A DNA stretch of 64,000 nucleotides from Solenopsis invicta (taxonomy: Eukaryota; Arthropoda; Insecta; Hymenoptera; Formicidae). The notes under the pieces are model-generated. The model had not been told where the DNA came from, did not search any database, and worked only from the letters and a program-made list of their open reading frames with translations. The DNA is taken from assembly GCF_016802725.1 (NCBI RefSeq), contig NC_052679.1, positions 17,601,635-17,665,634 of the forward strand, given 5' to 3'. Positions within the stretch are counted from its first letter, which is position 1, and every line of letters starts with the position of its first letter. A program made the translations under genes and the position numbers. This document shows positions 37,794-49,139 of the stretch, in pieces.

Positions 37794-39984
37794 CTATGAA
37801 TATGATAAAAACAAATTATATATTAATATATTCAATTTAAAAAATTTAGATATGTTGCTTACGGCTCTGATATCTTCTCCGCCAAATTTTCTGCCCTTTC
37901 CTGGCATGAAGTAGTTTTCGCTTTCTCCACCACCATTAAATTTCAACAAATCAGGTACTGCCTGACCAGCTTGTTTTAAAATTTTTATCAAATCTCCCGC
38001 GAGAGGTATATCAAATTCTGGATTGAAAAATGAAGTTACTTTTCCACGATTTCCAACTCTACTAGTTTGTCTAATTCTATCAATATATTCGTCGATCGTT
38101 TGTGGCAAATTGAAGTTGATTACATGCGAAACATTTTTAATATCCAAGCTTCGCGCAGCAAGCGTGGTTAGTACCAAAATCGGCATTTTTCCTTGCTTGA
38201 AATCAAATAGCGCTTCTTCTCGTTTTCTTTGAAATTTATCTTCATCGATATGTGCGCTACGATAATTTCTTTCCGACAAGAAAGAGGCAATGAAGTCCGG
38301 CTGGATTTTCTCTGAGACAAATACTAAAGTATATTGTATACTACCAAGTTTATTTTCTTTCCCTAACAGTTCTATGAGCAATTCTAACTTATTGGATTTA
38401 CCAGATATTTGGTAAAAATTCTGTTGTACATCAGCACAAGTATCTCCGACAATCCTAACCTCGAGGAATAAATAATTTTGTAAAAATCTATCAGCAAGTT
38501 TTTGTATTTCGTTCGAGAAAGTAGCGGAAAACATAAGCATCTGCCTTTCTTCCGTAGCTACCATTGTTTCATCATCTATTATCTTTTCAATATATGGCAA
38601 AAAACGCATATCAAGCATTTCGTCAAGCTCATCTAGTACAAAAAAGCGCAGGGAAGAAAGTACAACCTTGCCTTGTCTAATAAAATACCACAGCATGGCT
38701 GGAGTTGCGATTAAAACGTGGCAACCGTTGCATCCTTCATTTGTTTGATACAAAATATACATTTCTTCATAAATCATCTCGACATGTATGATAGAGTTCA
38801 AAGAAAATTTCTTAAATTGTAAATAAGTTTGCAAAGCAAGTTTGCGTGTAGGCGATATAATAATCGCGTGTGGTTCGCAGGAAGAACCTGTTTTAACTAA
38901 ATCTGTTTGATTCTCCAACAGCGAGTGTAGAATTGGAAGTACGAATGCCGCATTTTTATCCGAGTCTGTTTGTGCACAAGCCATTAAGTCGCGGCCGCTC
39001 ATTATAATTGGAATGGCGTATTTTTGAACTGGAGTAGGCTCTGTGTAACCCGACTTTTTAATATTCTGCAACAGATCAGTTCTGAGGCCGGATTGGTCAA
39101 AAGATTTTATTGGATGCGGTGCACCTTCACCAGTCACTTTTACTTCGATAACGTTATATTCATTGAAGTTCATTCCCATTGTTACTTCATTCTCAAATAA
39201 GAAACTTTCATCAATTAGTTGTTCTGGTGGGATACAAATTTCGTTCTTCTTTAGTTCTTTCCATTCATCGTCGTTCCATTTATGTCCACTATTTTCAAAA
39301 TTATTATTTTCACTGTTCTTTCTATTCCTGCCATAACCATCATCTCTTCTACCTCCTCTGCCAATGCTTTCACCTCTATCACTTCTATCTTTTCTAGGTT
39401 TCCTATCTTCAAAATCATTATCATCGTTATCCCTATTTCTGCCATCACCACCTCCTCTTCTGCCTCTTCTTCCATCTCTATCATCTATATCTCTCCTAGG
39501 TCTGTCGTGTCCATTAAAGCCGACATCTTCAGTTTCACCATCATACTGGTTTCGCCAATTACTTTGCCATTTACGATCATTGTCACCTCCTCTATTGTTT
39601 CCATGATGCGGCCCATCACTATCCTGTTGTCTATTGCGTCCTCCAAATTTATGTTTGCCATTATATCTATTTTCATAATCTTCGTGAGCATTGTCATTAT
39701 TTTCCTTATAGTTTGTTTGTTTGCTATTATTGTATCCTCCTACACTACAAACTATGTCACTGTTATTGTATAAGAGTGCCTCATGTTCTTTACCATAGTA
39801 AGGGGTGCGTTCTCCAAACTGTAAAAACACATTGTCAATATTAATGACTATTTTATCATTATTTTATTTTTGTATTTCTATTGTAAATAAAAAATGATTT
39901 AAATGATCTTACGGTCATATTTACTCGAAGAGGCGCCTGAGAAAAGTCCCATACGTCAACAACTTCCCACTGTTTTTCAGCCAT
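37794..39984 (-). CDS. Vasa-derived DEAD-box protein with damaged catalytic motifs
   Basis: Exon 1 is 39984-39913 (24 codons). Exon 2 starts at 39818 and either runs to TAA at 37794 (698 aa) or is spliced at a GTAAGC donor (exon end 37863) to 36976-36890 (704 aa), in phase. The N-terminal third is Gly/Arg/Asp/Asn-rich, as in Vasa. The core matches Vasa closely (SFDQSGLR, SGYTEPTPVQKYAIPIIMSGRDLMAC). Key motifs are altered: motif I AQTDSDKN (306-313; normally GSGKT), Ia TRKLA, motif II DELD (420; normally DEAD), motif V RSLD (580; normally RGLD), motif VI DRIRQTSR (604-611; normally HRIGRTGR). SAT and the Q motif remain. ATP hydrolysis is therefore not expected, yet no stop interrupts about 700 codons. 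Having nearly the whole protein in one exon could mean an old, partly processed copy. The intact vasa gene is not in this window. Confidence 0.88.
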
Positions 39985-41160
39985 TTTACCTATAATAATA
40001 AATTGCACGTTAAATGAACATATATCATGTAATTACATTGGAAAATTTTACATAGAAAATTTTTGTGTAATAATATAAATCATTATAACAATATCTCAAT
40101 GAGATTACAAGATGGTAAATGTAATTTAATCTGATATGATATAATAAAGAAGTATATAATAAAATGTATAAATTAATGATAATAGTTATATATAAACTTG
40201 TGACCAAACTAAAGATAATTGTAATGCGTGTAATAGTTCACGTTATGTGTACTATAGACTTTCAGTATTAGCGCAGTAAATTTCTGAATGTAGAACGCCT
40301 TAACTAACTTAATTAATCTAAGTTAATTTTAAATGATTTAATGTTTAACTTTAACTAATTATTTTTAAAACACTTTAATTTCTTTCCTAAGTTAAAAAAT
40401 TATCTGTGTAAGAAAACAATTATAAAAGATAAAATACATTTCCACATAAAAAAAAATATTTCTTTATTTTACAAACTTAATTTGCAAAGTATGAAATTTG
40501 TTTAATAATCCATGTTATAATTGTTTAAATAATGTATAATTTTATAAAATTATGACTTTCTAATTTAGCATATGTAATACTTTCCACAATTAACTTTTTA
40601 TTTTAACTTAAGTTTATTTTAATTTTAACATAATTAAATAAATTTTATATGCCAATAATTTTAATTTAGTTTAGTTCAAAGAAATATTAACTTACCCACA
40701 AACCCGCATTATGTAAATTCAGATAAAATTTGTAAGTTTTTTAAAGTTAAATTACTCAAAACAGCTATAATATTGATCATCGAACAAATTTAATAATTTA
40801 CTTATAAATTAAGTTTAGATGAAATAACAAAAAAATTTTTATGTCGGAATTTATTTTTCTTTTGTTTTCCATTTATAGTACATAAACTTCAACTTGGTAA
40901 AAAAATTAATAAATTAAAATGTTTCAAAAATAACTAGTTAAAATTAAAAATTAACATGGATATGTTTTAATGTTGCTCGCATTTATTTAGCAAATTTCCA
41001 CCGATTGCGAGTTTAGATGACGTATCGATATACGTAGACGTTAGTGGTACACCGGTATATGTACATGCATACGCCTAGGTGCGCGCCAATACTAGTGCGA
41101 TTTATCACGATACGCAGGAACATAGCCTGAGGTATGCGAGCTATTGGCATCACGGCATTC
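39985..41160. other. Intergenic, upstream of the vasa-like gene
   Basis: Very AT-rich, with TTTAACTTAA and TTAAGTTAA-type short repeats around 40300-40950. Nothing coding is seen. Confidence 0.5.
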
Positions 41161-41161
41161 G

Positions 41162-41163
<2 letters not shown>

Positions 41164-41219
<56 letters not shown>

Positions 41220-41285
41220 AGAGCTTTAGCTCTAGCCGAGGGTATTGGACTATTGGATTCTTCTCCTTTCCTCTCTTTGTCTCTC

Positions 41286-41335
<50 letters not shown>

Positions 41336-41339
41336 CCTC
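41164..41339. repeat. Facing (GA)n and (CT)n microsatellites
   Basis: A GA run of about 48 bases (41166-41213) is followed by about 60 bases of unique sequence and then a CT run of about 50 bases (41281-41330) ending in CCCTCCCTCC. The two runs are complementary, so one strand can fold into a long stem. Open frames here encode only Arg-Glu or Ser-Leu repeats and are not genes. Confidence 0.95.
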
Positions 41340-42784
41340 CTTCCTTTGCTTTCTTAGTTCACCTCGCATCATCTCTCTGCCAACCTTCCTCTTATTTTCC
41401 TGCGTTGTTTGATTGAACGGCGAAACTTATTAAACCACGCCCGCCAGCTATCTATTTATTCCTAGCGTATTTTTTAATTAAAAACAAAAGTCGAGTAGAC
41501 AGCTGAATCGCTAAACGTGGACAATGTACGTGATAAAGGGTCTCTCGCCGAATGAGAGACAAATAATTGCGGGAAATCTTTCGAGAATAAAAAATATCTA
41601 AAATAAATTATTATATAGATCTAAAATAAATTATATATATCCATTAAATTAACTAAGTTAAAATTAAAAAAATAAATTATTTAAAATTAACCAAGTTAAA
41701 AGTTATTAACTTTTAACATTTTAACTAGTTACTACCTAACCCTGACCACAATAAATAAGTGATTTATAACTGATATGGTAGTCTTTCTATATAAGACACA
41801 GAACAAAAAGAAGGCACGATAAAAAAAGACATACAAAAGAGAGTTATGTCCACATTTGTGAGCTGTCACCTGAGTTCTGAATTCATAGTTTCTCAGATCT
41901 CAAGAACTGTCTGTCTTTGTCTGACTTACTACGTTTCACCATACGTAAGACGAAGATAGATTGATCTTTCGATATGAGAAACACGTTTTTGAATTCAAGC
42001 TGCATCTTCTGTAGAATAGCCTTAATGTTACCGAATATAGACAGATAAGAAATATAAGCCAAGCATATACAATAAATTTTTAACTTACACGATTTATAAC
42101 TATAGTTTTTTGATATGTTATTAGACAAAACGAATTTATAACTTTGACTCTCGATTTTGTGTGATCTTTTTTTTTCTACAGTTCGTAATAAATGTCAGAA
42201 CGAATTTCGAATTATTTATAATAAGATTTATAATAGATGAACAAATAACCTCGCGTGAGAAGTACATTTTGTTGTTATGATCTAGAACCTCGCGAGTAGA
42301 AAAAAGATACAGGCATCGGTCTTTTTGGGTAATGCCACGTTAGAACATATCTGTATAGTGATCGACGCACTTTGTGCCTGGTAAAATTCTACATTCGCAC
42401 AGGAAATTAGCTTTGACATTAATCGTAAGCAAGGTGTATCGCTATCGATGAAATTGATCGCGTATCGCTATCGATGAAATTGATGAAAATCCGGCGCTTA
42501 GCGCATGCAAGATTATAGTGCCACATCACGTGGTGGATGAGCCGTATCTCGCTGGTTTTTACACGTACCTCGTGCGTCTCCAAAAACACTTGATCGGAAT
42601 ATTGCCTCGTGTCTTTTTTTTGCCTCCTGGATTACAAGTTAGCGATTGGTGTCGAATTAATCGTGTCTCTATGCAAACGAAGAATCCGATCGAACGGTCC
42701 GGTATGTAACGTTGTAGCGAACTGCGAATCTCTCGGCGGCCACGTTGTACATGTAATGAAAACGAAGTTTCCCACCGACATACA
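41340..42784. other. Intergenic with a short direct repeat
   Basis: No gene. At about 42435-42487 a roughly 27-bp unit containing GTATCGCTATCGATGAAATT occurs twice in tandem. Elsewhere only short, unconvincing open frames are present. Confidence 0.5.
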
Positions 42785-43731
42785 GGGTGCATTCGTTTAT
42801 GCAGTGGTTAGCGCAGCCACTGCTCTTTCATCTATTGGTCACATGACCTAAAGTTACAGAACGGATGCCTGCATGAATGGCTGCTCGGATCGTATTAGTC
42901 GGATACGTGCCAATAGAAAATGTGAGCAAAATCTTAATTAATTAAAAACTGTTTGCAGTGTGTAAGTAAAGAAAATGTTTTTAATATAACTTTATATTCG
43001 AATAATTATAATGTAATTTTTAAGTTACGTAAAAGATTATATTTTTATTCAAATTATTAAATTTTAGTAATAATAAGCAATAAATATCTTAAAAATATTT
43101 AATCTATGAAGTTTATTTAAAGGTTAGGTATTTTAATTCTTTTCAAATTTTCTTTTTAAGCTCATTTTATTAAAAAATTCAATTTTCAGAAATCACAATG
43201 GAAATCAGAGTAATTATGGATTATGCTATGGATCTCATCGATAGTAGCTCATCAAACTCTGACTTGTGGTCAAAAATCAATTTTAATCACTTTTCCTGTA
43301 TTCTTTTTATCTTTATTGTAAAAAGTCATTTTTATTATACACAGGATACGCGGATGTAGTCTCAGATTTTAATATGTTATGACTCGTTCTTTTTCTCAGC
43401 AATACGAAGACGATACGGTCAGTTTTCAAAGTCATATAAACGAGTGTTCGTTTACGCAGTACTGCAAGCAGAGCATCCAGAGCAGAATCTCATAGATAGC
43501 AGGGCTGCGTTCAGAATGAACGTGTAGGTGCACCTATTCTATCCTTGTTTAATATTCGGTAAACGACAAAGATAAAACGACATCTGGGCGCACGCGGACG
43601 TTCATTCTGAACACACTCCTGCGCAGATGGGATGCATCCCTGCGTAAGCGAACGACAAACTGCACTGCAGTTGCTTTCGTAGATGAAGTAAACGAACATC
43701 TGCAGTAGTGACTGCATAAACGAACGTACCC
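42785..43731 (+). mobile_element. Harbinger-like DNA transposon remnant
   Basis: The ends are inverted: GGGTGCATTCGTTTATGCAGT on the left and, complemented, GGGTACGTTCGTTTATGCAGT on the right. The 3-bp sequence ACA flanks both ends (42782-42784, 43732-43734), as a 3-bp target duplication would. Inside, a TTTCAG acceptor near 43189 precedes an ATG reading MEIRVIMDYAMDLIDSSSSN, a start that resembles proteins encoded by PIF/Harbinger elements. The frame dies soon after. A smaller nested inverted repeat (TGCGTTCAGAATGAACG, about 43507-43615) lies inside. It is a remnant with no intact transposase. Confidence 0.6.
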
Positions 43732-44204
43732 ACAGAGTGGACCATAGTGGAAGGGATAGCATGTTACATTTCCACCATGCATAAAACCTCTGGCTTTTTA
43801 CACTTGGCCTCCGTCTCGTCGGACGAATTTCTGCAGTCCTAAATGCCATCGCATAACAATGCATTCGCTATACAATTTCCATTACTACATTTAAATATAT
43901 CCAGAAATATCTTCAAACAATTGAATTAATCAATACTTATTCATTACTTATAAATAATTACTTATTTATTATTAAATTAATTAATACTTATTATTTAAGT
44001 ATTGCATTATTCCGATGTTTTATTTACCCGCAATCATTATTAATTTGTGCGTACCCAGAACCAATGCACACTGTAAAATCCAAATAATATTAGTTTCGCT
44101 AAATTATCAGAATCTATTTCTTGTTGTTTTATGTGTCGCATGTATAGATAAAAACATTTTATCAAGTTATTTTAATTATAATTAGGATTTATATTCATAG
44201 GACA
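43732..44204. other. Intergenic
   Basis: AT-rich after about 43870; TATTTAA/TTAATA-type repeats. Nothing coding or structured is recognised. Confidence 0.5.
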
Positions 44205-45297
44205 CCCAATAAGCAAACAAACATTTCTGCGATGTTATTACAACGTTATTTAATAATATGTAACGTTTTCAAATATGTTTGTATTTAACGTTGTAATGAA
44301 CATCACTATGAACAAACTTTGACATTGATTTAGAGGTTTCTGTAACGTTGAAGTAACAATTACAATTAACATTTCGCTAACGTTCTTTTAACATTTGGTA
44401 ACGTTTATTATATAACATTACCCATACAACACACTAACATTGTATCAACATCTTAACAATATTTTATGTAAATATCAATGTAAATATTTTACACCATATA
44501 ATTCCAATGCAAAACATTATTTTTGTAGCATTTTAAAAATATTTTTTGCAAAAAAAATTCTCGGGAATTTCTCTTGGAAATTTCCAAATGGCCCCCCATC
44601 CAAGTCGTGACCGCGGTAAATGTTGCTTAACTTCTGCGACTGCTGCGAACTGGATCCTTTGTGATGATCTGTAAACATTTTATACTAATACGTGCGTATA
44701 ACTACAAATTAGGTGAATATATGTAGAAAAGATGAAACATAATGTATTTCATATTATCACACGTGTTTACCCGATGATAATAAATGGTCAACTAATTTAA
44801 TTAATAAATTTCTTAATTTCTTACTATTGAACACTGTTGAACAGTTTTTCGGAAACTAAAATCCGTTCAAAGAAACACACACTTTACTATCGCACAGCAT
44901 GCATTTATCCTACGTTATTAAAAGCAATCGCGATTTTATTGATAGTTATGCATGGTTATACAATTTCATTGCAAAGCAACAATTCAAAAACATTTATTGC
45001 AATATTATATAAGAATGTTAAAAAAACATTTTGAACAATATTTTTAAAATGTTTCTTAAACATTTGGAAATATCACATTATTTAGGTAATGTTTTAAAAA
45101 CATTTTTATAACATTACATAAAAACGTTGAAAAAATATTTGGAACAACATTATTAAAACGTTTTTTAAACATTAGGAATTATCACATTATTAAATTATGT
45201 TTTAAAAACATGTACACAATATTATATAAGAACGTCGATAAAAGTCACAAGAAATCAATGTTTCAAAACGTTTATTTAATGTTTCTTGCTTACTGGG
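44205..45297. mobile_element. Inverted-repeat element with AACATT/AACGTT sub-repeats
   Basis: Terminal inverted repeats are CCCAATAAGCAAACAAACATT at the left and AATGTTTCTTGCTTACTGGG at the right. Both inner flanks are rich in AACATT, TAACGTT and AAAACATTT words. On the right these form a rough 111-bp tandem pair (45056 and 45167, each with ACATTxGGAAxTATCACATTATT). A 5S rRNA-like piece sits in the middle. Non-autonomous; no protein is encoded. Confidence 0.65.
44596..44655 (-). pseudogene. 5S rRNA-derived fragment (5S pseudogene or SINE3-type head)
   Basis: On the minus strand the sequence reads CGCAGAAGTTAAGCAAC (44638-44622), then 17 bases, then CTTGGATGG (44604-44596). In animal 5S rRNA the same words GAAGUUAAGCAAC and CUUGGAUGG are also 17 bases apart and form part of the internal promoter. 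The spacer also keeps CGCGGT, and the 5' side GTTCGCAGCAGTCGC resembles the preceding 5S sequence. Both ends of 5S are missing. 5S-derived SINEs (SINE3 class) keep exactly this part. It lies inside the 44205-45297 element. Confidence 0.7.
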
Positions 45298-46531
45298 AAA
45301 AATACTATACGTTACATATATTATAAAGTTCCCTAGTATTTTCGTATGCGGTATTTTTCGAGAATAGGCCCCCAGAACGCTGTATTATACCGAATTATCA
45401 ATAAACACACGCTTTTGTTCACCACCTATCGCTTTTGTGCGACCTATCCGCGTCCACGTCCGCCCGAAGTCACGCCGTCCCGTGCGCGGAAAAGTCAGGT
45501 CGTTACAAATTTTATATTTTTATTTGCAAATTAAATAATGTAACCGTTAAATCTCAGCGCTTATCCCCAAAGCATAATTGATTTTCAATAGATATGCAAA
45601 TAGATGATTTGAATGAGAATAAAGATAATGAATTTAATAGATCATTGCGGTGAAGTCTAAGCGAAAGAAATTTATCAGAGGGGGAGAATACGAGGAAGAT
45701 CTTACGTTAATATATACGCAAATAACGTAGTGGACTGTAATTCTTAAACTGTCGATATACTTTCATTCCTTCAACGCGTTTTAAGTTGCGAACTTGTACC
45801 CTTGTTGCTACTGTCTTGCGATTTGTTTCGGTAATTTGCACTTGTAACGTACTCGCTATTTTTAGACCTTGACAATTCGTCACCGATGTTACACGTCTCT
45901 ATATCGAGGTATTGATGAAGGGGGTTGATATAATCGATTAATTATTTAACGTGATAGACACCCACTTTTGCATTGATATTTAACGCGATATTAAAAATGC
46001 GATGCACAATGCGAAGAGAAATGCAACAAAAGAAGCCGATGTTTTATGTGTATATGTATGCGACACGTGTCATAATAATTAAGAATCTCACGAGATGAAG
46101 AAAACGATTGTTAAAATATTACGAAAATGGAGAAAGTAAAGCAGCGAAGAAAAGAAAAAAAAGTGTATATAAAAAATGATGACTTTAAATTACTATCGCA
46201 CACATGATTGTATCTAATAATTGTTTAATATATTGCAAATATAAATAATAAAAATTCTAGTGTTTTATTATGTTTATCTTCTCCTCTCAAATTTTTTTAG
46301 CAAGGATGTAAATTTACTTATTATTTTTTACAGTTTCGTATATTATATGTAATACCTATACTATTCCTTTTGTTAATAAAATTATAACTTTTTAAAAAGA
46401 GAGTTCATTTCAAATTTTTAAAAATTTAATATAGTTATAGTGAACCTAACGAAATTTATAATTTTAAATACATGTTACAGTTCTATTTTTAGAATGCAGT
46501 AACTTCTAACCTTCGTGCAAAGGGTATAGCC
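45298..46531. other. Intergenic with a GC-rich patch and a dispersed repeat
   Basis: 45340-45505 is markedly GC-richer than its flanks and ends GTCGTTACAA, which recalls an LTR end, but I find no matching partner. Directly after it, 45512-45585 is about 70 bp similar to 30457-30530 in a receptor intron (both read TATATTTTTATTTGCA, then GTTAAAT, then GCACTTATCC/GCGCTTATCC). The rest is AT-rich. Confidence 0.4.
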
Positions 46532-48620
46532 GGATTTGTGTGTGTATATGAAATCTGCTCCCACCCCAAAATAGATTTACCATCAATCTTTAGCCCTCTA
46601 GGAAAGAACCAATTTTTACCAAGTTTTAACACGCTATCCTTGCTATTGCGATGATGACAAATAAAAACACAATTATACAGTTATATTTTTTTCCTATTCT
46701 TCTTATTCACAAAAAATTCTGAAAAAAATCAGTGATCAAGATATATATTCAGAAATTTTTGGAGATTTTTAAGATAAGAGTTTAAATATTAAAAAATTTA
46801 AGAAATTTAAAATTGTCAATTTTTAATTGAACTTATTAAGTGACTGACTTCATTTATTTTTTTGTTACAACATCTTTCCAACATTATTTACCTCAATTTT
46901 TTCAGATTTTTTAAAAATAAGCGTCAATGTTAAAATATTGAAAATGTTATTTTTTCAAGTTTTTACGTAGAAGATTAATTTAATATTTAATCTATAAACT
47001 TTTTAATATTCTATTATATGTGTTTAATTATTAATTATATACTGCAATTACTTAAATTTTGTTTAGATAAAAAGATAATATAATAGTTTTCTTTTCCAGA
47101 TACTATACTTCTGCATTAGTTATAGGATAAAGTCGCTTATTATGGGACAGGTTCCTAATATGAAGTAGAGAGGTTTCTGCTACATTAATAAACGCATGTG
47201 ATTGGTACCATCATAAACTTATTACTCTTGGAGTGAAATCTAATAGAGAACTAGAAAAATCGTTATTAGATCGTGCAGTCATTGAAGTAAAATATTTTTA
47301 AAATTGGATGTTCTCAAGATTTATTGAGATGAGTCTTTAAATCTAATTTGTTATAAAGTAAACAAATATTCAGTAATAAATTCTGCATGCAGTGATAGAG
47401 TAAAGTTGCATTAATAGAATGTAAGAATTTACTTAATTATAAATATTAGATTTTATGATCATGAAACCGCAAAGCGTGGAACTAGTAATATGAGACAATA
47501 AAAAATTCATAATTGTTATTGCATATTCTGACTTTGACAGCTTTCCAAAATGCTATAATAAAGTTTTTCATTGAGAACGTTCAAATTATAAATCTTGAAA
47601 GTTATGGCTCTTAACATTTGCACTGATAATTTAAAATATTTTGAAAAAAATAGATTTTGGAGAAAAACGTTACGTAAAAAGTTTTTGAATATCGAAAGAG
47701 CTATTTGATTCGTCAACTAGATTTTGAGTCTGGAGCCTAATTTAAACGTAGTAAGATCCAAATCGATGAGACTCGTCTCATATAAAAAAACCTTTGTATC
47801 TCATATTAGGAACCCTTTTTCAGAATTAGCAAAATCGATAATTTTGATAAAAAACGTCATATATAACTAAGTATAATTATTATCAATTGACAACACTTGT
47901 CAATAAAACTTAAATATATTTACTGTAATTTAGATATAAAATTAGGTGTTAATGGTATAAATTAACTAAATTATAAGACTTTAAAAAAAAGGTATCTCAT
48001 AATAAGCAACTTCGTTTGAGAAGTAATTCCTCAATGCAAAAATTTCAACAAAAGAGAACTATTATATTACCTTTCTATATGAACAAAATTTAAGTTATTG
48101 AAGTATACAATTAATAATTAGACACATAAAATAGAATATTAGAAAGTTCATACATTAAATATTAAATTAATGTTCTACGTAAAAACTTGAAAAAATAATA
48201 TTTTCAATATTTTAACATTGACGCTTATTTTTAAAAAATCTGAAATAATTTGAAGTGAATAATGTTGGAAAGATGTTGTAACAAAAAAAAATAAAGTCAA
48301 TCACATAACAATTTCAATTAAAAATTGACAATTTTTAACTTCTTGAATTTTTTAAAATTCCAACGTTTATCTTAAAATCTTCAAAAATTTCTGAATATGT
48401 ATCTTGATAAGTAAAACATCACTGATTTTTTTCAGAATTTTTTGTGAATAAGAAGAATAGGAAAAAAATATAATTGTATAATTGTGTTTTTATTTGTCAC
48501 TATCACAATATCCAGGATAAGCTGGTTAAAACTTGGTGAAAATTGTTCTCTCCTAGAGGGCTAAAGATTGATGTATGGTAAATTTATTTTGGGGTGGGGG
48601 CAGATTTCATGAACAAATCC
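46532..48620. mobile_element. Large fold-back element, arms about 620 bp
   Basis: The left arm (46532-about 47147) and right arm (about 47997-48620) are inverted copies centred near 47575. Examples are CCACCCCAAAATAGATTTACC with its complement GGTAAATTTATTTTGGGGTG, and TTCAAGTTTTTACGTAGAA with TTCTACGTAAAAACTTGAA. The roughly 850-bp spacer has no long open frame and contains a further inverted pair, GGTTCCTAATATGA (47150) and TCATATTAGGAACC (47801). No transposase is seen, so it depends on another element. It ends about 430 bp upstream of the oskar TATA box. Confidence 0.85.
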
Positions 48621-49046
48621 TCTAAGTTAGTAAAAAGTTAATATTTGAAAATTTGCGACTTACAGAAAGAAAGAATTCGGCAACTTTCAAAATTAAAACA
48701 TTTGGATCATTGATTATTTGGAGATAGGAAGTTTCGCGCACATTACTATCAATCAATTTGATAAAAGTGCATTGCTCGAGTTACTATATTTTTTGAGAAA
48801 AGTTCAAATATTTAAAATATTCGAGAATCTCAAGATAACGTTACAAACATCGTAACGGACAAGATTTCATGCTCGTTCGAAAGTTACATGTTTGTACACG
48901 TCCTTCTGGTTCAAATACTTCCTTTTTCTACATAGACTATATCATCTAACGACGTGTTTACGAGATGAAGGAATTTTCAGGCCATTGTTAGCAATGGGGC
49001 AAGAGAGAGGAGAGTGGTATACGAATGGGGGTAGGTAAAGGTAGTC

Positions 49047-49085
49047 TATATAAACGTGTGAAGTGTCGGCGCTTATTCTTCAGTC
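49047..49085 (+). promoter_or_regulatory. oskar core promoter: TATA box and initiator
   Basis: TATATAAA at 49047-49054 is followed about 30 bp later by TCAGTC (49080-49085), an arthropod initiator match with the A at 49082. The oskar ATG is 58 bases farther on. TATA-to-initiator spacing is normal. Confidence 0.65.
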
Positions 49086-49139
49086 AACGGAAATATAAGT
49101 GGAAACTTGAACTTGTGAAACTTGTGTTCATTAAAAATA

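Noticed and set aside
39251..39773. Open frames on the plus strand and a second minus frame across the RGG-type region
   Set aside because: They are shadow frames of the low-complexity N-terminus of the vasa-like gene, whose own frame is supported by motifs and splice phase.
41013..41416. Open frames of Arg-Glu and Ser-Leu repeats
   Set aside because: They are translations of the GA and CT microsatellites.
45340..45510. Solo LTR of a retrotransposon
   Set aside because: The GC content and TTACAA end are suggestive, but there is no TG start, no partner LTR and no target duplication.
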